Assembly (NCBI GenBank): GCA_020248405.1
Contig: JADCHQ010000006.1
Location: 62,001 to 126,000, forward strand
DNA from: Rhodocyclaceae bacterium
Lineage (GTDB): Bacteria > Pseudomonadota > Gammaproteobacteria > Burkholderiales > Ga0077523
Reading direction: 5' to 3'
Length of the DNA stretch: 64,000 nucleotides
A program made the translations under genes and the position numbers. Numbering within the stretch: position 1 is the stretch's first letter; every line of letters begins with the position of its first letter. This document shows, in pieces, positions 16,440 to 24,468 of this stretch. Under the pieces are notes generated by a model. That model was not told where the DNA came from and did no database searches. It saw only the letters and a program-made list of their open reading frames with translations.

Positions 16440-17526
16440 GCACGTGCTGCCCGCGGTGCGCGGCGGCGACGATCTGGACGCCTGCGAAGAACTGATGCGC
16501 GGCGGGTCGAAGTCGTTCCACGCCGCCTCCCGGCTGCTGCCGCGGCGCGTGCGGGCGCCCGCCATCGCCCTGTACGCCTTCTGCCGGCTCGCCGACGACA
16601 TCACCGACCTCCACGGCCACGAGCCGGGCGCCGTGCACGACCTGACGCGCCGCCTCGAAGCCCTGTACCGCGGCCAGCCCGACGCCGTGGCGGCCGACCG
16701 GGCGCTAGCCTCGGTGGTGCGGCGCTTTCACGTTCCCTTCGATCTGCCGACGGCACTGCTGGAAGGTTTTCGCTGGGACCTGGAGGGGCGCCGCTACGAG
16801 ACCCTGTCCGACCTGCTGGGCTACTGCGCCCGGGTGGCGGGTACCGTGGGGGCCATGATGTCGCTGGTGATGGAAACGCGCAGCCCGCGCGCCATCGCCC
16901 GCGCCTGCGAACTGGGCGCCGCCATGCAGCTCACCAACATCGCCCGCGACGTGGGCGAGGACGCCTCCATGGGGCGGGTGTATCTGCCGCTGTCGTGGCT
17001 GCGGGAGGCGGGCATCGACCCCGATGCGTGGCTGCGCGCACCCGAGTTCGGACCCGGCATCGCCGCGGTGGTGGCGCGGCTTCTGCGGGCCGCCGACGAA
17101 CTGTATCGCCGCGCCGAGCACGGCATCGCCGCGCTGCCGCGCGACTGCCGCCCGGCGATCCGCGCAGCCCGGCTGGTGTACGCCGAGATCGGCCGCGAGG
17201 TGGAGCGCCACGGCCACGATTCGGTCACGCGCCGCGCGGTGGTGGCACGGCGCCGCAAGGCCGCGCTCATGGCGCGCGCCCTGTCGGCCTCGGTGCTGGT
17301 GCCCGCCTTCGGCGCCGGCCCCGGCGCGCCGCTACCGGAACTGAGCTTCCTCGTGGAGGCCGTGGAACGCCTGGATGCCAGCCTGCCCGCGGGGGTGAAG
17401 GCGCGCCTGCCACGCCGTTCCTTTGACGAGAAGATGGCCTGGATGGCAGGCCTGTTCGAGCGCCTCGCCGAGAACGACCGCGCCGCGCGCCGCGGCGTCG
17501 CGCTGGGGAAACCGTCGTTCGATTGA
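16420..17526 (+). CDS. crtB: Phytoene synthase
   Basis: A 368-residue squalene/phytoene synthase that condenses two geranylgeranyl diphosphates to phytoene. It has the two Asp-rich substrate/Mg motifs: CRLADDITD near the N-terminus and ANIARDVGED in the form LTNIARDVGEDASMGRVYLP. SKSFHAASRLLPRRVR at about 27-42 is typical. The ATG at 16420 lies within the end of crtI, so the genes are translationally coupled. It is the last plus-strand gene of the bchIDO-crtIB operon. The minus-strand accessory genes converge on it. Confidence 0.95.
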   Translation: MPRFSTEHVLPAVRGGDDLDACEELMRGGSKSFHAASRLLPRRVRAPAIALYAFCRLADDITDLHGHEPGAVHDLTRRLEALYRGQPDAVAADRALASVVRRFHVPFDLPTALLEGFRWDLEGRRYETLSDLLGYCARVAGTVGAMMSLVMETRSPRAIARACELGAAMQLTNIARDVGEDASMGRVYLPLSWLREAGIDPDAWLRAPEFGPGIAAVVARLLRAADELYRRAEHGIAALPRDCRPAIRAARLVYAEIGREVERHGHDSVTRRAVVARRRKAALMARALSASVLVPAFGAGPGAPLPELSFLVEAVERLDASLPAGVKARLPRRSFDEKMAWMAGLFERLAENDRAARRGVALGKPSFD

Positions 17527-17589
17527 GGGCGGGGCCGGTTTTCGCCTACGGGGCCGCCAGACTGCCCCATGCGGCGATGGACCGGCAAT

Positions 17590-17874
17590 TTAAGAGGCGG
17601 CCGGGATATTGCCATTGGTCCAATCCAGCGACGCCATTCCGGGCTCGAAGGTCGTGCAGCCGTAGGAAACGACTACCTCATTGCCCTGCCGGTAGGCCCG
17701 CGCGAGGAAGCCGGTGGCGTTGTTGACGCCGGAGTTGCCCGTCAACTCGTTGAGCTCCCGGTCGAGAGCCTTCCACCCGCTGGGAATCGGAATGTCGTTC
17801 CTCTTGTCCACCACTGCACGAGAGGCGGAGTAGGCATTGGCCGCGAAGAGGACGTATTCGGTTTCGGTGGGCAT
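17590..17874 (-). pseudogene. Truncated lipase-like (class 3/DUF2974-type) N-terminal fragment
   Basis: A 94-residue frame opening with MPTETEYVLFAANAYS and ending shortly after VVSYGCTTFEPGMASLDWTNGN. It resembles the first 90 or so residues of large lipase/esterase proteins that carry RTX repeats further on; I recall this resemblance from the N-terminal pattern. The catalytic part is absent. The frame stops 60 bp from the crtB end and nothing homologous follows, so this is most likely a truncated remnant. It lies on the opposite strand to the crt genes and 15 bp after a lipoprotein gene. Confidence 0.5.
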
Positions 17875-17889
17875 GGCGGTCTCCTCAGC

Positions 17890-18567
17890 TTATCGCTTGC
17901 ACGTGTTGACGTTGTCGACAAACAGATCCAGCTCGCCGGTCGCGTCTGGATACGTGTAGTTGCACTTCTTGCAGGAGTTGCGCACGTAGTCGGGATCTTC
18001 GTTCACCCGTCTCCAGCCGTGGTACTGCTGGCTGTAGCGCAAGCTGCTGTCGATCCACTCCCCCGTGGTCTTGTCCGCCAGGGTGATCAGGCCCCTGGGG
18101 TCATCGGAGCGGGAAACCCCGCCTGTGGTCTGCCGCAACAAGTTCCACTCCGACTGCGCGGGAAACTCCTCGTGGGGAATGCGCTTCCAGGTGCCGTTCT
18201 CCCATACGAAATACAGCGCGCTGGTGGGCGGGTTGTTGTAGAAGGCGCATATCCGACAGCCCGATATGGGCACGTGCATGTACGCCTTGCCATCCACGAT
18301 GTCGAAAATGTCCGGCCTGTAGCCGCCCTTGGACTTCCAGTGGATGTTCATGGGCGGGTAGCAGATCTCGTGGTACTTGTAGAAACCGCGCCCATCCACC
18401 GGAAATCCAGACGCTGTCAGTTCCGCGTGTCGCTGAATCACGATCACCTTGCCATCGGAGAGCTTCACCTCTTCGGTGAAGCGCACGTGATCGCCCAAGA
18501 TGCTCACGCAGCCCGTCAGACTCAGGCTGGCACACAGGGCGATCAAGGTCTTGTGCAGTAGCTTCAT
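17890..18567 (-). CDS. Hypothetical lipoprotein with Cys-pair motifs
   Basis: A 225-residue protein with a lipoprotein signal peptide (MKLLHK, hydrophobic core, lipobox LTGC at 17-20). The mature part is rich in aromatic residues and has two close Cys pairs, SGCRICAFY in the middle and NSCKKCNY near the C-terminus. I do not recognise the family. It sits directly before the truncated lipase fragment. In effector/immunity or lipase/chaperone pairs such a lipoprotein could neutralise or assist the lipase; this is inference. Lower GC than the photosynthesis genes suggests acquisition. Confidence 0.6.
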   Translation of the reverse strand: MKLLHKTLIALCASLSLTGCVSILGDHVRFTEEVKLSDGKVIVIQRHAELTASGFPVDGRGFYKYHEICYPPMNIHWKSKGGYRPDIFDIVDGKAYMHVPISGCRICAFYNNPPTSALYFVWENGTWKRIPHEEFPAQSEWNLLRQTTGGVSRSDDPRGLITLADKTTGEWIDSSLRYSQQYHGWRRVNEDPDYVRNSCKKCNYTYPDATGELDLFVDNVNTCKR

Positions 18568-18930
18568 GGGGAAACCCTCCGGGGCTTGGGGATTGGGTTG
18601 TGTTGGGCCGATGGCGAATCGACGCTACGGGATCTCCATCCCCGAGCCAACCTCGGTTCCCCGGGAAGGAGTGGGTGTTTTCCCGATCCGTGCGGCATGC
18701 GGGGCGCCTGCGGTCATTCAGGCTGGCGCCGGTGATCAGGTCGTTGCGCGCGGTGCCGGTAAGGCCGAAGCCCCTCGCCAGCGGGGCGGCGTAGCTCGGC
18801 GCCGATCCGGCGTCGAACACGACGCACTCGAAGGGCCTTGAGCCCGCTGCGCCGGCGGCCAATGCTGTTGCGAGCATTTGGCACGGTCTTGGCGCGGTCC
18901 GGGCAGTCACCCACCCAGGCCGGTCAACGC
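18568..18930 (-). pseudogene. Non-coding gap with an RTX-like remnant
   Basis: About 360 bp between crtC and the lipoprotein. On the minus strand (roughly 18860-18700) one frame reads FGLTGTARNDLITGASLND. That recalls the start of RTX calcium-binding repeat arrays (GTxxNDxLTG) found at the C-termini of secreted lipases. There is no start codon or upstream continuity, because crtC ends immediately before it. I read it as the leftover C-terminal piece of an RTX-type protein whose N-terminal-type piece survives at 17590-17874. Confidence 0.35.
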
Positions 18931-19998
18931 TCAACCCACGCGCGGCATGCGCCAGGGCAGCATCAGGCGCACCAGCGGGGAAACGAGCCGCGGCATGTTC
19001 ACGGTTTCGTGCACCGACACCACGCGCTCGCCCAGCAGCCCCGAGGACATGACGGCGCGGGCGTAGAACGGGGCGTCTTCCATGCGCTGCATCTCGCGCG
19101 CCGGTTCCGCGGGATCGGTGCGCATGCAGCGCGGGACCCGCCACAGGGTGGGCGGCAGCACCTGGCGCGGCGGCGCTTCGAAGGGCGTGGCCGTGCCATC
19201 GGGCGCGAAGCGCATGGCCAGCAGCCGCTCGGCGCCGTGCTTCTGGCGCACGTCGTAGATCACCGCCGTGCTGCCGTCGCGCAGCAAGGCGCGAGACCAG
19301 TCCCACTCGTGGAAGGCGTTCTCGATGGGCTCGTCGCCTTCGTTGGAATCCAGATAGGCATGACCCTGCCAGCGCACCCCGGCGTGGGCCAGGTCCACCT
19401 CCACCCGCGCGCAGGGCGCCAGCGGACCCCAGCGATGCCGCCCGGCGTCGTCAAGGGCGCCCACGAAGGTGCACAGGCCCGTGGGCCGCACCACCACCTG
19501 ACCGCGCACCCGTCGCGGCACGGGCACGCTCATTTCGTCGAAGCGCACCGTGAGGGCTGCGCCATCCCACTCCAGGGCGCTGGGGCCCACCTGGAAAAAC
19601 CGCGCATCGCGCTGCACATGCCGCCGGCCGCGCTCGGTCATGGCCCAGCGCTTGCCGGCGCGGCCGTACAGCGCCACGTTCACGGCGCAGTGGTTCTCGG
19701 GGTCGGGCTGCCCGCGCCACCGCGCCCACGCGTAGTAGGGCGAGAACACGCTGCCCACGAAGGCGATGATGGACAGCCCGTGTTCGCCGTCGTCGCTCAG
19801 CGCATCGATGTACCACCAGAGATAACCACCCGGCGGGACCGGCTGGTCGAATCGCGGTGCGCCAGCAGCGTCGCGGCCGCCAACCGCCCGGACATGGCCG
19901 CCATGGGTACCCCCGGGCCCGGGTGCACGCTGCCCCCCGCCAGGTAGAGCCCCGGTATCCGGCTGGTGGAGCCCGGCCGCGCGAAGGCCGACATCCAA
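18931..19998 (-). CDS. crtC: Hydroxyneurosporene synthase (carotenoid 1,2-hydratase)
   Basis: CrtC adds water to the 1,2 double bond of neurosporene or lycopene in the spheroidene/spirilloxanthin pathway. The conserved N-terminus RFDQPVPPGGYLWWYIDALS begins at 19854, with homology to the stop. No ATG, GTG or TTG lies in this frame close to that point. The nearest in-frame candidate is TTG 19998, which adds about 48 non-homologous residues overlapping crtD; the coordinates given use it provisionally. The crtC frame is -1 relative to crtD, whose stop is at 19797. It is the last gene of crtA-crtD-crtC. Function is clear, the start is not. Confidence 0.8.
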   Translation of the reverse strand: MDVGLRAAGLHQPDTGALPGGGQRAPGPGGTHGGHVRAVGGRDAAGAPRFDQPVPPGGYLWWYIDALSDDGEHGLSIIAFVGSVFSPYYAWARWRGQPDPENHCAVNVALYGRAGKRWAMTERGRRHVQRDARFFQVGPSALEWDGAALTVRFDEMSVPVPRRVRGQVVVRPTGLCTFVGALDDAGRHRWGPLAPCARVEVDLAHAGVRWQGHAYLDSNEGDEPIENAFHEWDWSRALLRDGSTAVIYDVRQKHGAERLLAMRFAPDGTATPFEAPPRQVLPPTLWRVPRCMRTDPAEPAREMQRMEDAPFYARAVMSSGLLGERVVSVHETVNMPRLVSPLVRLMLPWRMPRVG

Positions 19999-21338
19999 CC
20001 ATGGGTCGCCTGGCCATAGAGCGCCCCGCCCGTGCCCGGGAACAGGCGCTCGAAGTCCTGGGGGCCCGTGCGGATGCGATTCTCGGGCGGGGCTTGGATG
20101 GTCAGGCCACAGCGGTGGAGCAGCGCCAGGCAATCGCGTTCGCATCGGTCCATCTCCTGCTCGGTGGGCTTGCCACGGTCACCGCTGGCCGGCGCGTTCA
20201 CCAGGCACAGCAACCGCTCTTCGTCCGGTGCCACATCGGCGTCGGTGCGATCCTGGGCGCAGACGTACACCGTGCCGCTGGCCGGCAGGCGCCCGGCGCC
20301 GAAGATGTCGCGAAACTCGGCGGCATAGTCCGATTGAAAAAACACGTTGTGGCGCAGCAGCGGGAATCCGGCGGTGCGGCCGCGAATGGCCCAGGTGAGC
20401 GCCGAGAGCGAGCGCTGCGCACCCCTTGCCGCGGGCACGGCCCTGTAGAGCGCTTCGCCCAACAAACCGGCACGCAGGGCCGCCACATCGCCGTTGAAGA
20501 TCACCTCGGTGGCGGCGAGCTCTTCGCCCCCGGCCAGGCGTACCGCGGCCACGCACCCGCCGCGCACCACGATGCGCTCGCAATGGGCGCCATAGCGAAA
20601 CTCGGCACCGCGTTCGGCGGCCGCTTCGGCGAGCATGCGCGCCAACGCATGCATGCCACCCCGCACCGCCCATACGCCGTCCATTTCCACCTGCGCCACC
20701 AGCACCAGCGTGGCGGGCGCGAGCCACGGCGAAGATCCGCAGTAGGTGGCGTAGCGGCCGAAGAGCTGTTGCAGACGGGGGTCGTGGAAGTGCCGCGCCA
20801 GGGCTTTCCACAGGCTGCGAAACGGGCCCAGGGCGGCGAGCGCAGCGAGCCCGTCTAGGCTGAGATCGCGCCCCATGGCGGCCAGGCTGGGGCGCGAGGC
20901 GCGGATGTAGGGGCCTTCGAGCGCGCCGTAGACCCGCCGTGCCTCGCGGCAGAAGGCCTCGAAGCGGCGCGCCTCGGCGGCGCCCGCGAAAGCGCCGATG
21001 GCCTCGGCGGAGCGGGCCTGGTCGGCGAACAGGTCCAGGCGCTCGCTGGCGCCCCAGGCGTGGCGCGCCAGCACCGACAGGGGTTCGAGGTGCAGCCGGT
21101 CATCCAGCGCCAGACCGGCGTCGGCGAGCAGCCCGTCGAACACCCAGCGCATGGTGAATACCGTGGGTCCGCAGTCCACCGGCGCGCCGCCCACGGACAG
21201 TTGGCGCAACTTGCCGCCCGGCGTTGGGGCCCGCTCCACCACCGTCACCGGTATCCCGCGGGCGGCCAGCAGCAGGGCGCTCGCCAGGCCGGCGATACCC
21301 GCCCCCACCACCACCACCCGGCCCTCAGCCACGGGCAC
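19797..21338 (-). CDS. crtD: Methoxyneurosporene dehydrogenase (hydroxyneurosporene 3,4-desaturase)
   Basis: A 513-residue FAD-dependent desaturase of the CrtI family that introduces the C3,4 double bond in 1-hydroxy or 1-methoxy carotenoids. The N-terminal motif is VVVVGAGIAGLASALLLAARG, with ERAPTPGGKLRQ and DCGPTVFTMRWVFD after it; the last is typical of CrtD rather than CrtI. The C-terminal desaturase signature is GLYLAGGSVHPGPGVPMAAMSG. The start overlaps the end of crtA by 14 bp. The 3' end overlaps crtC in another frame. Confidence 0.93.
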   Translation of the reverse strand: MPVAEGRVVVVGAGIAGLASALLLAARGIPVTVVERAPTPGGKLRQLSVGGAPVDCGPTVFTMRWVFDGLLADAGLALDDRLHLEPLSVLARHAWGASERLDLFADQARSAEAIGAFAGAAEARRFEAFCREARRVYGALEGPYIRASRPSLAAMGRDLSLDGLAALAALGPFRSLWKALARHFHDPRLQQLFGRYATYCGSSPWLAPATLVLVAQVEMDGVWAVRGGMHALARMLAEAAAERGAEFRYGAHCERIVVRGGCVAAVRLAGGEELAATEVIFNGDVAALRAGLLGEALYRAVPAARGAQRSLSALTWAIRGRTAGFPLLRHNVFFQSDYAAEFRDIFGAGRLPASGTVYVCAQDRTDADVAPDEERLLCLVNAPASGDRGKPTEQEMDRCERDCLALLHRCGLTIQAPPENRIRTGPQDFERLFPGTGGALYGQATHGWMSAFARPGSTSRIPGLYLAGGSVHPGPGVPMAAMSGRLAAATLLAHRDSTSRSRRVVISGGTSMR

Positions 21339-22185
21339 CAGCGGCGCTGACGGGTTCGGGCTCGAACATCACGGGACGGCTCGCGGCAGGCGCAAGAATC
21401 TCGGCGGCGCTGCGCCCCTGCCATGCGCCCATGGCCCAAACCGGTTCGAAGCGGCAGAACAGGGACTCGGAGAAGAAGCCCCCGGCGGCGGCGGCGCGGA
21501 TGGCGTCGAGGTGGGCGCCCTGCCGGGCATAGGCATCCATGGCGGCCTGGTCGTCCCAGATGGAGAAGGTGGCCTGGCGCAGCACCGGCGCCTCACCAAG
21601 CCCCACCGCGAGCCGGCATCCCGCGGCCTGGACGAGCGAGCGCTCGGAGGGCGGCGAGTGGCGCCAGAAGCGCGCCACCGCGGCAGGACGAATCGAGGCG
21701 CGCGTGAGGGCGGCCACGGGCTGGCCCGGCCGCAGCCGGCCGGTGAGCGCAAAGGGCTCTCGGCCATCCCAGGCACCACGGCTGGAGGTGGCGCGCACCT
21801 TCACCACCAGGAAGTCGACCGCCTGTTCACGGTAGGCGCGCAATTGCGGCGACTCGGCCAGGAAGCGGTCGGCATCGGCATCGTGCTCGAAGGCGCACAC
21901 CAGGCCCTGGTGCGAGGGGCTGGGGCGCAGGCCGAAGCCGCCCTCCTGGCCGCTGCCCATGACCTTGAGAAACCGCATGCCCGGTGCCCGGCCCATGGCG
22001 AAACGCCCCAGGAGAAACCGCAGGTAGCCCGCCAGGCGGGCGGCGGGCGCCACATTCACGAGAACGAACAGGCCCACCTCTGCCGGCATGCCCGCGCCGC
22101 CCATCACCGTATGGCCCTTGGCTGGCACCTGGCGCGGGTATCCCGCCGTGCGGCGGCCAGGCGCGCCGGACCGCTCGCGGGACAT
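21325..22185 (-). CDS. crtA: Spheroidene monooxygenase
   Basis: CrtA introduces the 2-keto group, converting spheroidene to spheroidenone with O2. The body matches the family: EVGLFVLVNVAPAARLAGYLRF, RFLKVMGSGQEGGFGLRPSPSHQGL, ATFSIWDD, and RFxPV-like ESLFCRFEPVWAMGAWQG. The annotated 286-residue frame includes about 30 residues not seen in homologues; ATGs at 22104 or 22089 (MGGAGMPAEVGLF) would give 259 or 254 residues and may be the true start. It heads crtA-crtD-crtC and is divergent from crtE across a PpsR-type operator. Confidence 0.9.
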   Translation of the reverse strand: MSRERSGAPGRRTAGYPRQVPAKGHTVMGGAGMPAEVGLFVLVNVAPAARLAGYLRFLLGRFAMGRAPGMRFLKVMGSGQEGGFGLRPSPSHQGLVCAFEHDADADRFLAESPQLRAYREQAVDFLVVKVRATSSRGAWDGREPFALTGRLRPGQPVAALTRASIRPAAVARFWRHSPPSERSLVQAAGCRLAVGLGEAPVLRQATFSIWDDQAAMDAYARQGAHLDAIRAAAAGGFFSESLFCRFEPVWAMGAWQGRSAAEILAPAASRPVMFEPEPVSAAGARG

Positions 22186-22215
22186 GCCCTGCGAGTTGAC
22201 GGGTCCAGGATGGGG

Positions 22216-22259
22216 TGTCTATATTGCATGACGTTGCTAAGTGACAATTTCAGTTTACA
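22216..22259. promoter_or_regulatory. PpsR/CrtJ-type operator between crtA and crtE
   Basis: Two near-matches to TGT-N12-ACA sit 8 bp apart: TGT-N12-ACG at 22216-22233 and TGA-N12-ACA at 22242-22259. A third overlapping match, TGA-N12-ACA, is at 22229-22246. On the minus strand TTGTCA followed after 17-18 bp by ATATAG or TATAGA could be the crtA promoter, fully covered by the sites. The 8-bp spacing equals that reported for cooperative CrtJ binding. Confidence 0.6.
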
Positions 22260-22287
22260 CCAGGACTCCTGTGCGAAGGAGGGGCCA

Positions 22288-23190
22288 ATGAACGATCCGG
22301 CAAGCCGCATCCGCCGCAGTCTGGCGGTTTCCATCGAGCGTGCCCTGCATTGCGCCCTGGCGGAGGGGCGCGGCGACGGGGGCGGCCCCCCCGGGCTGCA
22401 GCGGGCCATGGAATATGCCGTCTTCCCGGGAGGCGCGCGGCTGCGGCCGCGGCTGTGCCTGACGGTGGCCTGTGCCTGCGGCGATGACAACCGCGGCCTG
22501 GCCGATGCCGCGGCGGCCTCCATCGAACTGTTGCACTGCGCCTCGCTGGTGCACGACGATCTGCCCTGCTTCGACGATGCCGCCCTGCGACGTGGCAAGC
22601 CCTCGGTGCACGAGGCCTTCGGCGAACGCATCGCCGTGCTGGCCGGAGACGCGCTCATCGTGCTCGCGTTCCAGTCGCTGGCCTCCGCCGGGGCCATGGC
22701 GCCCCACCGTCTGGTGCCTCTCATGCGTATCGTCGGCCAATCCGTGGGAACGCCCTACGGCATCTGCGCCGGTCAGGCCTGGGAATGTGAGCCTTCCACC
22801 GATCTTTCCGAATACCAGAGGGCCAAGACCGGTGCGCTGTTCGCCGCAGCCACCATGGCCGGTGCCGCTGCCGCCGGCTTCGAGCCGGGCCCGTGGCGCA
22901 TCCTCGGCGAACGTCTGGGGGAGGCCTACCAGGTGGCCGATGATCTGCGCGACCTGCTCTCCAGCGCAGCAGAACTGGGCAAGCCCGTGGGCCGCGATGC
23001 CGCCCTCGGCCGCCCCAACGCCGCCCATCAGTTTGGCGTGGAGGGCGCGCGCCGGCGGCTGGAGCGCCTGCTCGACGAGGCCATTGGCTCCATCCCGGCC
23101 AGTTGCCCGGGTGCCGCGGGGCTGCGTGACCTGATCCTGCTGGAGGCAAGCGGCTTCCTGCCCAAGGAAATGGCCCAGCAGGCCGCCTGA
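22288..23190 (+). CDS. crtE: Geranylgeranyl diphosphate synthase
   Basis: A 300-residue trans-prenyltransferase producing the C20 precursor of carotenoids and of the bacteriochlorophyll tail. The first Asp-rich motif is DDLPCFDDAALRRG (DDxxxxD type) and the second is the DDLRD in YQVADDLRDLL. GGARLRPRL binds the isopentenyl diphosphate. The ATG at 22288 follows a strong GAAGGAGGGG ribosome site. A longer frame running through crtA antisense is spurious. It starts crtE-crtF and lies downstream of a PpsR-type operator. Confidence 0.95.
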   Translation: MNDPASRIRRSLAVSIERALHCALAEGRGDGGGPPGLQRAMEYAVFPGGARLRPRLCLTVACACGDDNRGLADAAAASIELLHCASLVHDDLPCFDDAALRRGKPSVHEAFGERIAVLAGDALIVLAFQSLASAGAMAPHRLVPLMRIVGQSVGTPYGICAGQAWECEPSTDLSEYQRAKTGALFAAATMAGAAAAGFEPGPWRILGERLGEAYQVADDLRDLLSSAAELGKPVGRDAALGRPNAAHQFGVEGARRRLERLLDEAIGSIPASCPGAAGLRDLILLEASGFLPKEMAQQAA

Positions 23191-23209
23191 GCCTGCCTGG
23201 AACCTGCCC

Positions 23210-24358
23210 GTGAGCCTGTTGCTCGGGATGGATGCGGCGCCGCTGTCGTGGCTTGACCGGGCTCTCGCCTGGCGGGACCGCCTGATCGCCAGCGACGCCT
23301 TCCGGCGCTGGGCGGGGCGTTTTCCCCTCACCCGGCCGGTGACCCGCAAGCGCGCCCGCGCGCTGTTCGACCTGTGCGCGGGTTTCGTCTACTCCCAGGT
23401 GTTGAGCGCCTGCGTGCGCCTCGACCTGTTCACGCTGCTGGCACGCGGCCCCCAGGCCACGGCGGCGCTGGCGCGGCAACTGCAGCTCAGCGAAGACGCC
23501 ACTGTGCGCCTGCTGCGCGCCGCCGCCTCGCTGGATCTGGTGGCCGAGCGCTCCGGTGGGCGCTGGGGCCTGGGACAGCTCGGCGCGGCCATGGTGGGCA
23601 ACGAGGGCATCGCCGCCATGGTGGAGCACCACCAGTTGCTGTATGCCGATCTGGCCGATCCGGTGCGACTCCTGCGCGAGGGCAGTGCCGGCACCCGCCT
23701 GTCGGCCTTCTGGCCCTACGCCACCAGCGCCAATCCCGCAGCGGTGGACCCGGCCACCGCCGCCGCCTACAGCCGTGTGATGGCCGCGTCACAGGCCTTG
23801 CTGGCCGGCGAGATCCTCGATGCTTTCCCGCTGCTCGGGCGCGTGGACCGTCTGCTGGATGTGGGCGGTGGCGAGGGCGCCTTTGCCGAGGCGGCAGCGC
23901 GGCGCCACCCGCGGCTGCGCATCGATCTCTTCGATCTGCCCGCCGTGGCCGAGCGCGCCAGGCAGCGCTTCGCCGCCACGGGCCTCGGTGAGCGGGCGCG
24001 AGCCTTCGGGGGCGATTTCCGGAACGACCCGCTCCCCCAGGGTGCCGCGGTGGTCACCCTGATCCGCGTGCTCTTCGACCACGACGACGAAACCGCCTTG
24101 TCCATCCTCGCCAACGTGCGCCGCCACCTGGCGCCGGGGGCCACGGTGCTGGTGGCCGAACCCATGGCGGGAACACCCGGGGCCGAAGCCATGGGCGACG
24201 CCTATTTCGGGTTTTACCTGCTTGCCATGGGGCGCGGCCGATCGCGCACCCGGAGCGAACTGCAAAGGCTGCTGCGCACCGCTGGGTTCGGCACGGCACG
24301 CCCCGTGGCCATGCCTGTGCCGCTGCACACCGGCCTGCTGGCCTGCCGGCCGCATTGA
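23210..24358 (+). CDS. crtF: Demethylspheroidene O-methyltransferase
   Basis: A 382-residue SAM-dependent O-methyltransferase that methylates the 1-hydroxyl of demethylspheroidene. An N-terminal winged-helix dimerisation domain (LARQLQLSEDATVRLLRAAASLDL) precedes the Rossmann domain with the SAM motif LLDVGGGEGAFAEAA. ALFDLCAGFVYSQVL is typical of bacterial CrtF. The start is GTG 23210, 19 bp after crtE. The gene after it, bchC, has its own promoter but is probably also read through from here, as in Rhodobacter crtEF-bchCXYZ-puf. Confidence 0.93.
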   Translation: MSLLLGMDAAPLSWLDRALAWRDRLIASDAFRRWAGRFPLTRPVTRKRARALFDLCAGFVYSQVLSACVRLDLFTLLARGPQATAALARQLQLSEDATVRLLRAAASLDLVAERSGGRWGLGQLGAAMVGNEGIAAMVEHHQLLYADLADPVRLLREGSAGTRLSAFWPYATSANPAAVDPATAAAYSRVMAASQALLAGEILDAFPLLGRVDRLLDVGGGEGAFAEAAARRHPRLRIDLFDLPAVAERARQRFAATGLGERARAFGGDFRNDPLPQGAAVVTLIRVLFDHDDETALSILANVRRHLAPGATVLVAEPMAGTPGAEAMGDAYFGFYLLAMGRGRSRTRSELQRLLRTAGFGTARPVAMPVPLHTGLLACRPH

Positions 24359-24367
24359 CGGGCCGGC

Positions 24368-24411
24368 TGTAAATTGCGCTTGACAAGCGTATGCGTCATT
24401 TTAAACTGACA
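24368..24411 (+). promoter_or_regulatory. bchC promoter with tandem PpsR/CrtJ sites
   Basis: A perfect TGT-N12-ACA palindrome lies at 24368-24385. A second, CGT-N12-ACA, lies at 24394-24411, exactly 8 bp further on. A -35 box TTGACA (24380-24385) is embedded in the first and a -10 box TAAACT (24402-24407, 16-bp spacer) in the second. This matches the arrangement described for the Rhodobacter capsulatus bchC promoter, where CrtJ binds two palindromes 8 bp apart and blocks polymerase. Confidence 0.8.
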
Positions 24412-24468
24412 CACACAAATGACTAACGGGCAGGATGGGCAGTGCCAGCCCGAACACAGGGGTCAAGA

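Noticed and set aside
20998..22287. Upstream extension of the crtE frame to 20998
   Set aside because: It runs antisense through crtD and crtA; ATG 22288 with a strong ribosome site and normal family length is the start.
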